DNA from: a virus | Strand: one strand, 5' to 3' | Length of the DNA: 30,706 nucleotides | IMG/VR virus record: IMGVR_UViG_3300030329_000806 | Coordinates: 208-30,913 of that record | Part shown: piece after piece, positions 14,434 to 21,580 of the stretch | Position numbering within the stretch: position 1 is the first letter of the stretch | Layout: every line of letters begins with the position of its first letter | Translations under genes and position numbers: made by a program | Notes under the pieces: generated by a model | Told to the model about the DNA's origin: nothing | Databases searched by the model: none | Seen by the model: the letters and a program-made list of their open reading frames with translations, nothing else

Positions 14434-15686
14434 CGTGATACGGCCAGGGCCAGCGAATCCACGCAGTCATCGTGCGCCCCGTCAGGGGCAGCATATCGTG
14501 TGCCGGTTCTGGTGTATAGAAACTCGAACTGCTCAAGCTCACTCGTGATGGCCCCTGGTGGGAACTGGATGGCCTGTTGCTGGATCGCGACAGCCAGACC
14601 CTCGAACATCTGCTGCTTGGAACTGCTGGTGAACTTGACGCCTTCAAAGTTACGCCCCAAATACGTTACGTCACCATCACGCCACGGCTGCTGTAACGCC
14701 TCAAGCACTGGATCACCCACACCCGTGCTATCCACCAGCGCTGATACGTTGGCAGTTTCACGGCGTACCACGTCAATGGTTTGCATCCAGGGATGCTGGA
14801 ACCGGCGCAACCGGCAGACCGTCCCGTGTTCATCGAGGCCGATGCCTACCGTCCAGTCCACACTCTTGGCTAAGTCCCAGCCCCAGGCTATCGGTTCCCC
14901 GTCCCCATCCCAACTCGACCACGCCTGCTCGGTGTCCAGCGTACACGCCTGGATATGTTCATCACCGAACGGGTTGCCGGTGTCTACGGTTGGCATGGCC
15001 TCATAGAGTTCCTGGAACACATGGGCTGGCAGATCGGCCCTGGCCTGGTTCACGTCATCCGGCTGCAACACGCCCGCCGCCACTGCGTCATACGCGGTGA
15101 GTCGGCTGTAGCTGTAGCCCTTCTCCCCAGCCTCAGCCCGTCGGCTCAGTTTGTAGAACCAGTTCCTGCGCCCCTTGACGTTGCCTATGATCCTGATAGG
15201 GCCGTGCGTAGCCGTCAGGGTGGTGCGTACCGCGTGCCAGCTTGCCTCACGTACTCGGCTGGCCTCATCAATCACGGCGGCCCGTACATCCTCGCCGTAC
15301 AGGGCATCGGGTTTCTCGGCTGACTTGAACCAGATCGACGCCCCATTCCCCAGGGTCACTCGCATCTCGGAATCATTGGCATCCCATAAGCGCCGGTCAA
15401 TGTAGCGCTTGAACCGTTCAAAGGCGATGCGGGCCTGCGAATAGATCGGGGCGATCCACCAGAACGCAAAGCCGGTGCGCCCCGTGTTCATGGCCTGCTC
15501 GGTCAGCCATGCCAGGCAGCCCACGGTCTTGCCTGACTTGGTGCTGGCCTCGATGCACACAATCCGCTCATCACTGAAGATGGCGGCTTCCTGCGCCGCA
15601 TACAAGCCCTCGGGCCTCACCCACGGTTCTTGGGGCGTGGTTACCTGGTCCACCTGGGTGGCCCGAACCAGCGCCGTGCGGTTCAT
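14397..15686 (-). CDS. terL: Terminase large subunit
   Basis: This 429-aa protein is the ATPase and nuclease that drives DNA packaging. The Walker A-like ASTKSGKT occupies residues 47-54 and Walker B VIDEAS 138-143. The RNase H-like nuclease domain shows WGWDLAKSVDW (Asp271), ALVDSTGVGD (Asp319, Asp325) and GAHDDCVDSLALA (Asp406/407, Asp410), the expected acidic cluster. Its ATG overlaps the stop of the small subunit (ATGA), so the two are coupled. Confidence 0.96.
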   Translation of the reverse strand: MNRTALVRATQVDQVTTPQEPWVRPEGLYAAQEAAIFSDERIVCIEASTKSGKTVGCLAWLTEQAMNTGRTGFAFWWIAPIYSQARIAFERFKRYIDRRLWDANDSEMRVTLGNGASIWFKSAEKPDALYGEDVRAAVIDEASRVREASWHAVRTTLTATHGPIRIIGNVKGRRNWFYKLSRRAEAGEKGYSYSRLTAYDAVAAGVLQPDDVNQARADLPAHVFQELYEAMPTVDTGNPFGDEHIQACTLDTEQAWSSWDGDGEPIAWGWDLAKSVDWTVGIGLDEHGTVCRLRRFQHPWMQTIDVVRRETANVSALVDSTGVGDPVLEALQQPWRDGDVTYLGRNFEGVKFTSSSKQQMFEGLAVAIQQQAIQFPPGAITSELEQFEFLYTRTGTRYAAPDGAHDDCVDSLALAVSRWRHPPQRWGAV

Positions 15687-16060
15687 TCGTTATCACTCAG
15701 CTTCATGGTGGCCACCAGTTCCACTGGCCCCGAACGCGGCCCCGTGATCTGGAACCGTTCATTGTAGGTTTCGGGGTCCAGGCACTTGAGCAGGAATATC
15801 AGCGCCGTGGTGTTTCCGCTCAGGGCTTGCGCCCGCAGCGTGGCTTCCAGTAACTCAATGGCTTCTTCTTTCGCCCTATCAAAGTCAGCCCTGAACACCT
15901 CATCCTTCTGAAGCGTGAGATAGACGTGGCTTCGGCTGACCTGGGCGGCCAGCGAAGACGCCCGCATGTTGCCGCTGTTGGCATACGCGGCCAGGAACGG
16001 TCGCTTCCACTTGCCCGCTGATCGGTCATTGGCAGACCTGCCGCCCCTACGTTCAGCCAT
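15683..16060 (-). CDS. terS: Terminase small subunit
   Basis: This 125-aa protein precedes and overlaps the large terminase. The N-terminal half forms a helix-turn-helix-like unit (WKRPFLAAYANSGNMRASSLAAQVSRSHVYLTLQKD), which would recognise the packaging site. It is followed by an oligomerisation helix (EEAIELLEATLRAQALSG) and the PETYNERFQITGP tail seen in related small subunits. The ATG overlaps the end of the methyltransferase gene by 8 bases. Confidence 0.88.
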   Translation of the reverse strand: MAERRGGRSANDRSAGKWKRPFLAAYANSGNMRASSLAAQVSRSHVYLTLQKDEVFRADFDRAKEEAIELLEATLRAQALSGNTTALIFLLKCLDPETYNERFQITGPRSGPVELVATMKLSDNE

Positions 16061-17039
16061 CTTGCAATAGCTTTAATACGTGAGTGCCTACTGCCTGGGC
16101 CATTGGAGGGCAGACGCTATTCCCGATGAGCCGATAATCCTGCGCGTCAAGTTGAAACGTCGCAGGGAATCCTTGAAGTATCTTGGCTTCGTCAATGGTG
16201 ATAGGTCTCGTTTCGACTCCATCATTGATGGATGGGGGGCGAATGGCTGCCAATACTTGAACGGGCGCATTAAGGGAACGGCCAAGTTGCCGAGCGTTTT
16301 GTGGAAACGCAAATGATCCGGCAATGACCTGAACACGGGGCTTACGCGTAGCACGTAGGGAAGTGCCAGATTGATGGCCGCTTTTTCTTTTCTCAGGATG
16401 CCGCCCATCATCATGGGCAATGACCTGTGTTTGTATTGCGTTGCCAAAGGCTCGATTCACCGACACAGGAATTCGGGTTGTCGGCTCTGGGTGGCTGGGC
16501 GTGATCATGATGTCCCGACGAATTCCCACCCAGATCAACCTGCGTCGATCCTGTGGGACGCCATACCACGCAGCGTTTAATTCTCGACATGCCACCTGGT
16601 AGCCACAGGCTTTCAATGCTTGCGTGATTTCCGCGAATATCAATTTCATTTTGCCTTTGCGTAAGCCCGTGACGTTTTCCATGATGAACGCTTTTGGTGC
16701 CAATGCTTCCAATAACCGCACATATTCTTCGAATAGCCGGTTCCGACTATCCATGACTTCACGATGCCCAGCCGTTGAAAAGCCCTGGCATGGTGGCGAT
16801 CCATCCAGCACATCCAAATCGCCAGTAGCGACATTCGCCAGCTTCAATGCCTCGGCGCCTGAAAGCTTTGCAATATCCCCGTCAAATATTGTGGTGTCGG
16901 GAAAGTTCCGACGATATGCTGCTGCGGCCTGCGGGTCGTTCTCAATGGCCAGGCGCACATCAAATCCAGCCTCCTGGTAGCCCAATGATGAACCACCGCA
17001 CCCTGCGAACGAACTAACCAGGGTTGGCTTACTGGGCAT
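16053..17039 (-). CDS. DNA cytosine-5 methyltransferase (packaging-unit copy)
   Basis: This 328-aa enzyme transfers methyl from S-adenosylmethionine to carbon 5 of cytosine in DNA. All main motifs are visible: motif I SSFAGCGGSSLG, catalytic Cys84 in SPPCQGFS, ENV (121-123), QDRRR (163-167) and motif X GNSVCPP near the end. The ATG at 17039 lies inside the end of the ParB-like gene, which it overlaps by 11 bases; a longer upstream extension is not needed. By eye the gene is less GC-rich than its neighbours, which suggests later acquisition. No matching restriction enzyme is seen, so it is probably protective. Confidence 0.95.
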   Translation of the reverse strand: MPSKPTLVSSFAGCGGSSLGYQEAGFDVRLAIENDPQAAAAYRRNFPDTTIFDGDIAKLSGAEALKLANVATGDLDVLDGSPPCQGFSTAGHREVMDSRNRLFEEYVRLLEALAPKAFIMENVTGLRKGKMKLIFAEITQALKACGYQVACRELNAAWYGVPQDRRRLIWVGIRRDIMITPSHPEPTTRIPVSVNRAFGNAIQTQVIAHDDGRHPEKRKSGHQSGTSLRATRKPRVQVIAGSFAFPQNARQLGRSLNAPVQVLAAIRPPSINDGVETRPITIDEAKILQGFPATFQLDAQDYRLIGNSVCPPMAQAVGTHVLKLLQDG

Positions 17040-17550
17040 GGTGATGTTCGTGCTTGCAAATAGGACATACACACAGTTCAATGCCAGCGGCGATATCTTC
17101 GGTGATCTCGGCACCCAGGGTCGCTGGTTCGCCGATAGTTAAAGGGTCGTAGCCATTAGCTACTGAATTCAGTAAGTCCTGAATCTCTGTACTGTCCGTG
17201 GTGACACGCGCCAACAAACGCCCTAGGGCTTCGGCATCCTGTTCAGCCATCGCCCCGATGGGGTCATAGGTTGCCAGCACCACGTCAGCCTCGGCTTCGG
17301 TCAGGTCAGTAACCAGCACCGGCACCGTGGCTTCTCCTACCATCTCAGCCCTGGCATGGCCGTCAATGATGACCAGCCCGCCATCCTCATCTTCACGAGC
17401 TATGACCGCGCCAGCAAAGCCCACCTCATCCAGCACAGCAGCCAGCGCCCGTTGCTGGGCCTGCGGATGCCTGCGCCAGTTGGCCGGATTTGCTATCAGT
17501 TGATCAGCCGGAACCAGCCGCATTTCGGTCACCCGATCCTGTACGTTCAT
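17029..17550 (-). CDS. ParB-like nuclease-domain protein with a Cys/His tail
   Basis: This 173-aa protein has an N-terminal ParB/sulfiredoxin fold. MRLVPADQLIANPANWRRHP, VIAREDEDGGLVIIDGHARAEM (IDGHAR near 62-67) and TDLTEAEADVVLATYD are the standard blocks. In phages such proteins often sit beside DNA methyltransferases and terminases and may be DNA-binding or nucleotide-dependent switches. The C-terminus ends C160-V-C-P-I-C-K-H-E-H-H-H, a possible metal site that is unusual for this family. GAGGG lies close to the ATG. It opens the packaging unit. Confidence 0.88.
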   Translation of the reverse strand: MNVQDRVTEMRLVPADQLIANPANWRRHPQAQQRALAAVLDEVGFAGAVIAREDEDGGLVIIDGHARAEMVGEATVPVLVTDLTEAEADVVLATYDPIGAMAEQDAEALGRLLARVTTDSTEIQDLLNSVANGYDPLTIGEPATLGAEITEDIAAGIELCVCPICKHEHHHAQ

Positions 17551-17593
17551 CGGCCCTCTTTTTTATCTGTCGTATTTTGTCCGCTTTACGGCC

Positions 17594-17622
17594 ATTCTAC
17601 CGATGAAGGGGCAATGTGTCCC
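17594..17622 (-). promoter_or_regulatory. Candidate promoter of the packaging unit
   Basis: GGGACA (17622-17617), 17 bases, TAGAAT (17599-17594) on the minus strand. It lies between a terminator and the ParB-like gene, where a new promoter is needed. Confidence 0.5.
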
Positions 17623-17676
17623 CCATGTTGCGATATCGCCTGTACGGGCATCCTGGTGGCCCCTACGTGGCTGGAA

Positions 17677-17708
17677 TAAGAAAAGCCCCCCCAGTTTCCC
17701 AGGGGGGC
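17677..17708 (-). terminator. Rho-independent terminator
   Basis: Minus-strand GCCCCCC and GGGGGGC arms around a 9-10 base loop are followed by TTTTCTTATT. It separates the two-gene unit (18454-17742) from the packaging unit. Confidence 0.85.
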
Positions 17709-17741
17709 AATGGATCGCGGCGTTCGGCTATCCTTCCGGTG

Positions 17742-18065
17742 TCATCTCCACAGGTTCCATTCCCCGTTAGGGTTCCATTCCCCGTTGGGGTTGGATAAGT
17801 CAAGCACCGCTTCCCCATCCTCAGCCACGATCCCACCGACATCGATAATCTTGCGAGCAGCTTGCTTGAGTAAGGCCGCTACTTCGTCTACGCCTTCTGG
17901 GGTGATGTCCGTTCTTCGTGCCGCCATTACCAACTCGAACACCTCGGTCAAGCACGATTGATAATCGTCATTGCGATCACTGAGAATGCGGTTCTCCATG
18001 ATCCAATCTACTTTGCCGCGTTTCAGCAGCGCTGCGTAGTCTGTGTTCGATTCTCGGTTTGCCAT
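17742..18065 (-). CDS. Hypothetical protein with a duplicated NPNGEW tail, 107 aa
   Basis: It starts MANRESNTDYAALLKRGKVDWIMEN six bases after CAGGAG. The body is helical and acidic (FELVMAARRTDITPEGVDEVAALLKQAARKII). The C-terminus carries NPNGEW twice and then NLWR, from an 18-base tandem duplication in the gene. No family is recognised. It shares a transcript with the 100-aa gene upstream. Confidence 0.78.
   Translation of the reverse strand: MANRESNTDYAALLKRGKVDWIMENRILSDRNDDYQSCLTEVFELVMAARRTDITPEGVDEVAALLKQAARKIIDVGGIVAEDGEAVLDLSNPNGEWNPNGEWNLWR
17753..17788. repeat. Two tandem 18-bp units inside the 107-aa gene
   Basis: GGTTCCATTCCCCGTTAG is followed directly by the same unit with one difference (ending TTGG). 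It is in frame and duplicates six residues. Confidence 0.9.
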
Positions 18066-18126
18066 TCGTAACTCCTGTTCCTACCAACTAGCCCTGCCTC
18101 ATCAGTGCGGGTTGGGCAGTTCCCGC

Positions 18127-18144
18127 AAAGCCCCGAAGGGCTTT
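18127..18144. other. Perfect 7-bp hairpin between two small genes
   Basis: AAAGCCC and GGGCTTT pair around CGAA (plus strand) or TTCG (minus strand). No T tract follows on the minus strand, so it may be a weak attenuator or an mRNA-stabilising element between the 100-aa and 107-aa genes. Confidence 0.5.
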
Positions 18145-18151
18145 CGGCTCT

Positions 18152-18454
18152 TTACTTATGGCCGAAAGACTCGCTGGCAAACTCGAACCCGCGCCCTTCA
18201 AGTTTCTCCAGGCACTCAAACGTGGCCGCGTCATACGTGGCCCATGTGTTCTCGGGCTGCACGATCACTACGTCAGGGTATTGGCTGTACCCATCAACGG
18301 TTGCGCCGATCATGATGGACTGGCTCACGGTCACGCGCTTGCCGTACTCATCCAGACCCTCAGGGGCGATGGTGTCCTCAGTGATGGTCACTGAATGGTA
18401 CGTACCATCAGCATCTTCTTTGGTCCATCGGGTTGCGGTGAAATCGTTTGCCAT
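18152..18454 (-). CDS. Hypothetical protein, 100 aa
   Basis: It starts MANDFTATRWTKEDADGTYHSVTITEDTIAPEGLDEYGKR. The pattern is beta-rich and acidic, with VSQSIMIGATVDGY and PDVVIVQPENTWATYDAATFECLEKL. A clear promoter and the shared GTTGATAGGA leader precede it. I do not recognise the family. Being first in its own short transcript suggests an early accessory role. Confidence 0.77.
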   Translation of the reverse strand: MANDFTATRWTKEDADGTYHSVTITEDTIAPEGLDEYGKRVTVSQSIMIGATVDGYSQYPDVVIVQPENTWATYDAATFECLEKLEGRGFEFASESFGHK

Positions 18455-18486
18455 GTCTGATGTCCTATCAACTAACTGATGAGGTA

Positions 18487-18515
18487 ATAGTACAGGGCTG
18501 GTTCACAATATGCAA
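18487..18515 (-). promoter_or_regulatory. Promoter for the 100-aa / 107-aa unit
   Basis: TTGCAT (18515-18510), 17 bases, TACTAT (18492-18487) on the minus strand. An inverted pair GGTT/AACC spans the -35 region, and the leader downstream matches that of the gene at 9841. Confidence 0.65.
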
Positions 18516-18562
18516 ACCATCTAGCGTGAAGTTTTCGACTTTTTTACGGTCGGTCATTCAGG

Positions 18563-19231
18563 TCACCCACGCGGCGGCTCATCGTGATATCCCCAATTCG
18601 GGCAGAAGCGCCCTAGGTCAGGACGGTATCTTACGGCTATGTCCCGACGTCCATACAATTTGAGACTGTCGTCCCATGCGTACCGACTTTGCGATACCCC
18701 GTCCCATCCGGCTCGCAGAATGACTGGTTCCATAATGTCCCAGTTCCAGCCAGGGCTGTTGTCAACGCTCGGCGTTCCTACGCCGTACGGCCCTGCATCA
18801 ATGACTGGCAGGATTTGCCATTGTCGGTAGGTGCCATCAGGCTGCGCGATTCGTATTTCAATCCATGTCCCGAGCAAGTACGGATCACGGGAAGCCACGC
18901 CATAACTGCGCTCGGTCATCACGGCCCATCGGTAATAGGGTGAGTCTGGCTGCCGCATCTCAGGCGTGGCACAGTTCCAGCCCCAGCTCGTCATGTGGCC
19001 GTAATAGCCCGCATACCGCTGCTGCTCGGCGTTCCAGTGGCCGCCGTCATGGATGGACTCCGACCCATACGCACTGGCATGGGACCACCACCACCAGGGT
19101 TCTCGGCCTTCATCGGCCAGGGCCACGCTGACACAGGCGACAAAATACAGGGCCACCACCAGCACATAGGCCGCGCCCACGACAAACAACGAACGGCCAC
19201 GGCCACCGCGCCAGCGTCTCAAAAAGCCCAT
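18563..19231 (-). CDS. Secreted protein resembling a double-psi beta-barrel (RlpA/expansin-like)
   Basis: This 222-aa protein starts at the ATG at 19231, inside the end of the upstream membrane gene and after GGGGGATATTGAT. It has an Arg-rich start (MGFLRRWRGGRGR), a hydrophobic segment (residues 14-39) ending ALA-D, typical of a cleavable signal peptide, then a 180-residue exported domain. The part SHASAYGSESI and the block GTWIEIRI (121-128)...WQILPVIDAGPYG (138-150)...VDNS resemble double-psi beta-barrel proteins. RlpA and expansins, which act on cell-wall glycans, share this fold. A wall-directed or lysis-linked role is inferred. Catalytic residues are not certain. Confidence 0.72.
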   Translation of the reverse strand: MGFLRRWRGGRGRSLFVVGAAYVLVVALYFVACVSVALADEGREPWWWWSHASAYGSESIHDGGHWNAEQQRYAGYYGHMTSWGWNCATPEMRQPDSPYYRWAVMTERSYGVASRDPYLLGTWIEIRIAQPDGTYRQWQILPVIDAGPYGVGTPSVDNSPGWNWDIMEPVILRAGWDGVSQSRYAWDDSLKLYGRRDIAVRYRPDLGRFCPNWGYHDEPPRG

Positions 19232-19431
19232 ATCAATATCCCCCAACTCAACAGCCCGAGCAGGGCCAATCCAAGGCATCCGGCCACAATGTCCCAGGCG
19301 CTGTGCGTCGGTTCGGCCCGATAGCCCCAAATCCATCGCGGCGGTGGATGATTCCATCGACGTAACACGGGGTCATAGTCGCGATTCACCACGGGCATCC
19401 CCCTGGGGTGTTCATGGTCATACAGGTTCAT
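19219..19431 (-). CDS. Small membrane protein, 70 aa, C-terminal membrane segment
   Basis: The start is the ATG at 19431, overlapping the stop of the 36-aa gene (ATGA). A much longer frame runs through the upstream winged-helix gene and is rejected. It begins MNLYDHEHPRGMPVVNRDY, has a Trp/Pro/Arg-rich middle (RWNHPPPRWIWGYR) and ends in a strongly hydrophobic helix (WDIVAGCLGLALLGLLSWGILIW). It overlaps the beta-barrel gene by 13 bases, so the two are probably made together at the membrane. Function unknown. Confidence 0.68.
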   Translation of the reverse strand: MNLYDHEHPRGMPVVNRDYDPVLRRWNHPPPRWIWGYRAEPTHSAWDIVAGCLGLALLGLLSWGILIWAF

Positions 19432-19538
19432 GGCATCCCAGCCCCAAGGGATGCGGCCCAGGCCGCGTAGTACAGCATCGACAGCCATACCGCCACGGCC
19501 ACCACGCACCCCACAATATTGATCACACGTTGTCGCAT
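19428..19538 (-). CDS. Tiny membrane protein, 36 aa
   Basis: The ATG at 19538 overlaps the stop of the winged-helix gene (TGATG) and its stop overlaps the next ATG (ATGA). It reads MRQRVINIVGCVVAVAVWLSM and continues with YYAAWAASLGAGMP: a basic start and one long hydrophobic helix. Both ends fit a translationally coupled gene exactly. Its size fits a small membrane regulator or holin-like peptide. No homologue is recognised. Confidence 0.6.
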   Translation of the reverse strand: MRQRVINIVGCVVAVAVWLSMLYYAAWAASLGAGMP

Positions 19539-20014
19539 CACCATAACTCCGGCTGTACGGCATGTTCGGGCGCGTCATGTTCGGCCACGCCATGCCGAAT
19601 ATACCCACGGCCCCGACAGGTTGGGCAAAGTTGGCCTCGTTCCAGGGTGACCTGCTGCCGATACTCCACGGCGGCAATCGCAACGGCGGCACCGTCACTG
19701 ACGGCATCGTAAATGTAGGCCATCCGACCTGATGGGTTCCGGCGTTGCTCCCCCATGCCCAGCGGTGGCCGGAATCGTCGGCGGCGTAGTCGGCCATCGG
19801 CCCGCAGTTCCTCGAACCGCGCTGACAGCGCCCCGTAGGAAATCTGGTGGCCTTTCCACTGGATGGCATCAGCAGCTTCCCGCAACGTGGCCCCTTCATC
19901 CTGTTCACTCCACCAGGCCAACACGCCATGCTTCTGGCTGCGTCGATTGGTCTGCTGGTGTGCCGCCTGTGATGTTTCGGTGGTCCCCTGGCTGTAGTGG
20001 TCTGGGAGTGTCAT
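19538..20014 (-). CDS. Winged-helix protein with a CxxC motif, 158 aa
   Basis: After a polar N-terminus, residues 28-102 form a winged-helix pattern (VLAWWSEQDEGATLREAADAI, ISYGALSARFEELRADGRL, GRMAYIYDAV) like those in phage replication and regulatory proteins. A coiled segment follows, then C130-P-T-C-R-G-R-G-Y, a half zinc-finger of the DnaJ type. Its ATG overlaps the stop of the initiator-like gene (ATGA). A role in replication control or as a helicase-loader partner is inferred from position. Confidence 0.8.
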   Translation of the reverse strand: MTLPDHYSQGTTETSQAAHQQTNRRSQKHGVLAWWSEQDEGATLREAADAIQWKGHQISYGALSARFEELRADGRLRRRRFRPPLGMGEQRRNPSGRMAYIYDAVSDGAAVAIAAVEYRQQVTLERGQLCPTCRGRGYIRHGVAEHDAPEHAVQPELW

Positions 20015-20934
20015 TCGGATGCCGCCTTTCGCTTCTTCTTACGTAACGTCCGCTTATTGAACACCGTGTGCATGTCCCGCTTCGCCTGGTCCAGCACGTG
20101 CTTGCTCACACCCCCTGGCGAATTCTGGATCTTCTCCAGCCACGCCATATCCTCAGCCCGCCGCCGCTCCAGCTTCTTAGTTTCCTTATCGCTGATCTTG
20201 TGTTCCTTCTCCGCATCCTTACTGGCCCGTTGCAACCAGTTCATGGCAAACCTCGGCAAACTTGCCTTGGGCTTTTTGCTTTTCGGTGATGCTTCCAGGT
20301 ACAGGTACATCTTCTCAAGCTCCACATCCAGATCCACCGATGGGAACAACTCGCGCCACTTCTTGCAGTCGCCTTCGGTGATCGGGGTTAGCCCCTCATG
20401 TTCTAAGACCACATAGTCATCATGCCGGTCGGCTGGCCGCTTCGTGCGTACGTTATCTACGTTATCGTTCGTTCGTTCGTACGTAGCCCCGTGACTAGGC
20501 GTTACTGGTGCGTTATCAGTGATGTTGCTAGGTGTTACGGCGTCACCTGTGTCACCCTTTTTCTTCTGTCGGTAGCGCCGCTGGCGTTCGCGGTTCGCTT
20601 CCCGCTGGGCCACTAACTGCCCCTGGTGTTCATCCCAGTCATGCAACGTCAGGCGTTCGCCCTGCCGGTCCAGCAGTCCGGCGGTCAAAAGGGCTTCGAT
20701 CAAGTCCACCTGGATCAATGCCGCCTGTTGGCCCACGCCCAGCGCCGTCAAAATCTCATCGCTGGAATACTTGCTCAGGTCGCCATCGCCGTCACAGTAG
20801 TCCACCGCCCACGTCCACAAATCCACCAGGATCCCAATCGCCTCATGTCGCCCGATGTTCATCGCCTTGGCGAATCGGGCCACCTTGGGGTGACGGGTCA
20901 GTGAACAATCCAATCGTATCCATGTCATTGCCAT
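20011..20934 (-). CDS. Replication initiator-like protein
   Basis: This 307-aa protein begins MAMTWIRLDCSLTRHPKVARF. It continues HEAIGILVDLWTWAVDYCDGDGDLSKYSSDEIL...LIEALLTAGLLD, the layout of N-terminal domains of phage replisome organisers (W-x-R-L-D...HPKV...LW.W...DGDL). A charged linker with KKKGDTGD follows, then a C-terminal helical part with LPRFAMNWLQ and a very basic end (RTLRKKKRKAASE). It probably binds the origin and recruits host helicase, since no phage polymerase or helicase is seen. The leader has GTTGATAGGAAGGA. A second ATG two codons in is equally possible. Confidence 0.8.
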   Translation of the reverse strand: MAMTWIRLDCSLTRHPKVARFAKAMNIGRHEAIGILVDLWTWAVDYCDGDGDLSKYSSDEILTALGVGQQAALIQVDLIEALLTAGLLDRQGERLTLHDWDEHQGQLVAQREANRERQRRYRQKKKGDTGDAVTPSNITDNAPVTPSHGATYERTNDNVDNVRTKRPADRHDDYVVLEHEGLTPITEGDCKKWRELFPSVDLDVELEKMYLYLEASPKSKKPKASLPRFAMNWLQRASKDAEKEHKISDKETKKLERRRAEDMAWLEKIQNSPGGVSKHVLDQAKRDMHTVFNKRTLRKKKRKAASE

Positions 20935-20956
20935 GTCCTTCCTATCAACAATTTAT

Positions 20957-21535
20957 TTAATCATATCCATAACCACGCTTGGCCCCAGCCGGAACCTGCA
21001 CCCGCGTGCGGTCACCGTCCAGGTCATCCAAACGCTGGAACACCTCAGCGATGATCTCCGAGAACTGCTCATGCTCGGCCATGATCATGCTGCTTTGCTC
21101 ATCCCAGCGGACCACGAAATCATCAAGCTGGTCCACCCGCGAATCAATATCCCGAAGCTCATCTTCCGCACCCTGCACGCTGTTGAGTTGTGATTCCACA
21201 AACACAATGCGTTCCTTCAGTGCGTCCAGATCGCCCTTCATACGGTCAAGGTCCATGGTGCTGGTAGACGCCGCCACCTGTTCCTCAAGCCGCGTGATGC
21301 GTTCCAGTTGGAACGGCCCATCGCGGGTGGCCTCATCCAGTTGCATCCGAAGGTCATCAAGCTGGTCATGCCTGACCGCCTGATCCATCTGCTCATGCAG
21401 GGCCATAACATCGGCCTGGGTCTGTTCGTAAGTACTCAGAAATTGCACGGCCCCGACCAGCACCGACACGGCCACCCCGATGTTCGCAAACACCAGGGAA
21501 GCCGCGCCCTTGTGCTGGCGCACTAGATTCATCAT
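20957..21535 (-). CDS. Membrane-anchored coiled-coil protein, 192 aa
   Basis: An N-terminal segment (AASLVFANIGVAVSVLVGAVQFL) is one membrane helix. It is followed by a long heptad-rich region (MDQAVRHDQLDDLRMQLDEAT, LERITRLEEQVAAS, MKGDLDALKERIVFVESQL, DIDSRVDQLDDFV). The rest points into the cytoplasm or periplasm. It sits between recT and the initiator gene, so it may tether replication or recombination complexes to the membrane. A spanin-like role is less likely at this position. No family is recognised. Confidence 0.78.
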   Translation of the reverse strand: MMNLVRQHKGAASLVFANIGVAVSVLVGAVQFLSTYEQTQADVMALHEQMDQAVRHDQLDDLRMQLDEATRDGPFQLERITRLEEQVAASTSTMDLDRMKGDLDALKERIVFVESQLNSVQGAEDELRDIDSRVDQLDDFVVRWDEQSSMIMAEHEQFSEIIAEVFQRLDDLDGDRTRVQVPAGAKRGYGYD

Positions 21536-21580
21536 CGCGACATCCTGACGGGTAGTGATCCACCCCTAGCATAATCGCAA

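Noticed and set aside
18457-18543. 29-codon minus-strand frame between the beta-barrel gene and the 100-aa gene
   Set aside because: It covers the promoter at 18487-18515 and has no ribosome site.
19432-19929. Long N-terminal extension of the 70-aa membrane gene to 19929
   Set aside because: It runs through the winged-helix gene in another frame, has Gly/Arg/Pro-rich shadow composition, and the ATGA overlap at 19431 gives a better start.
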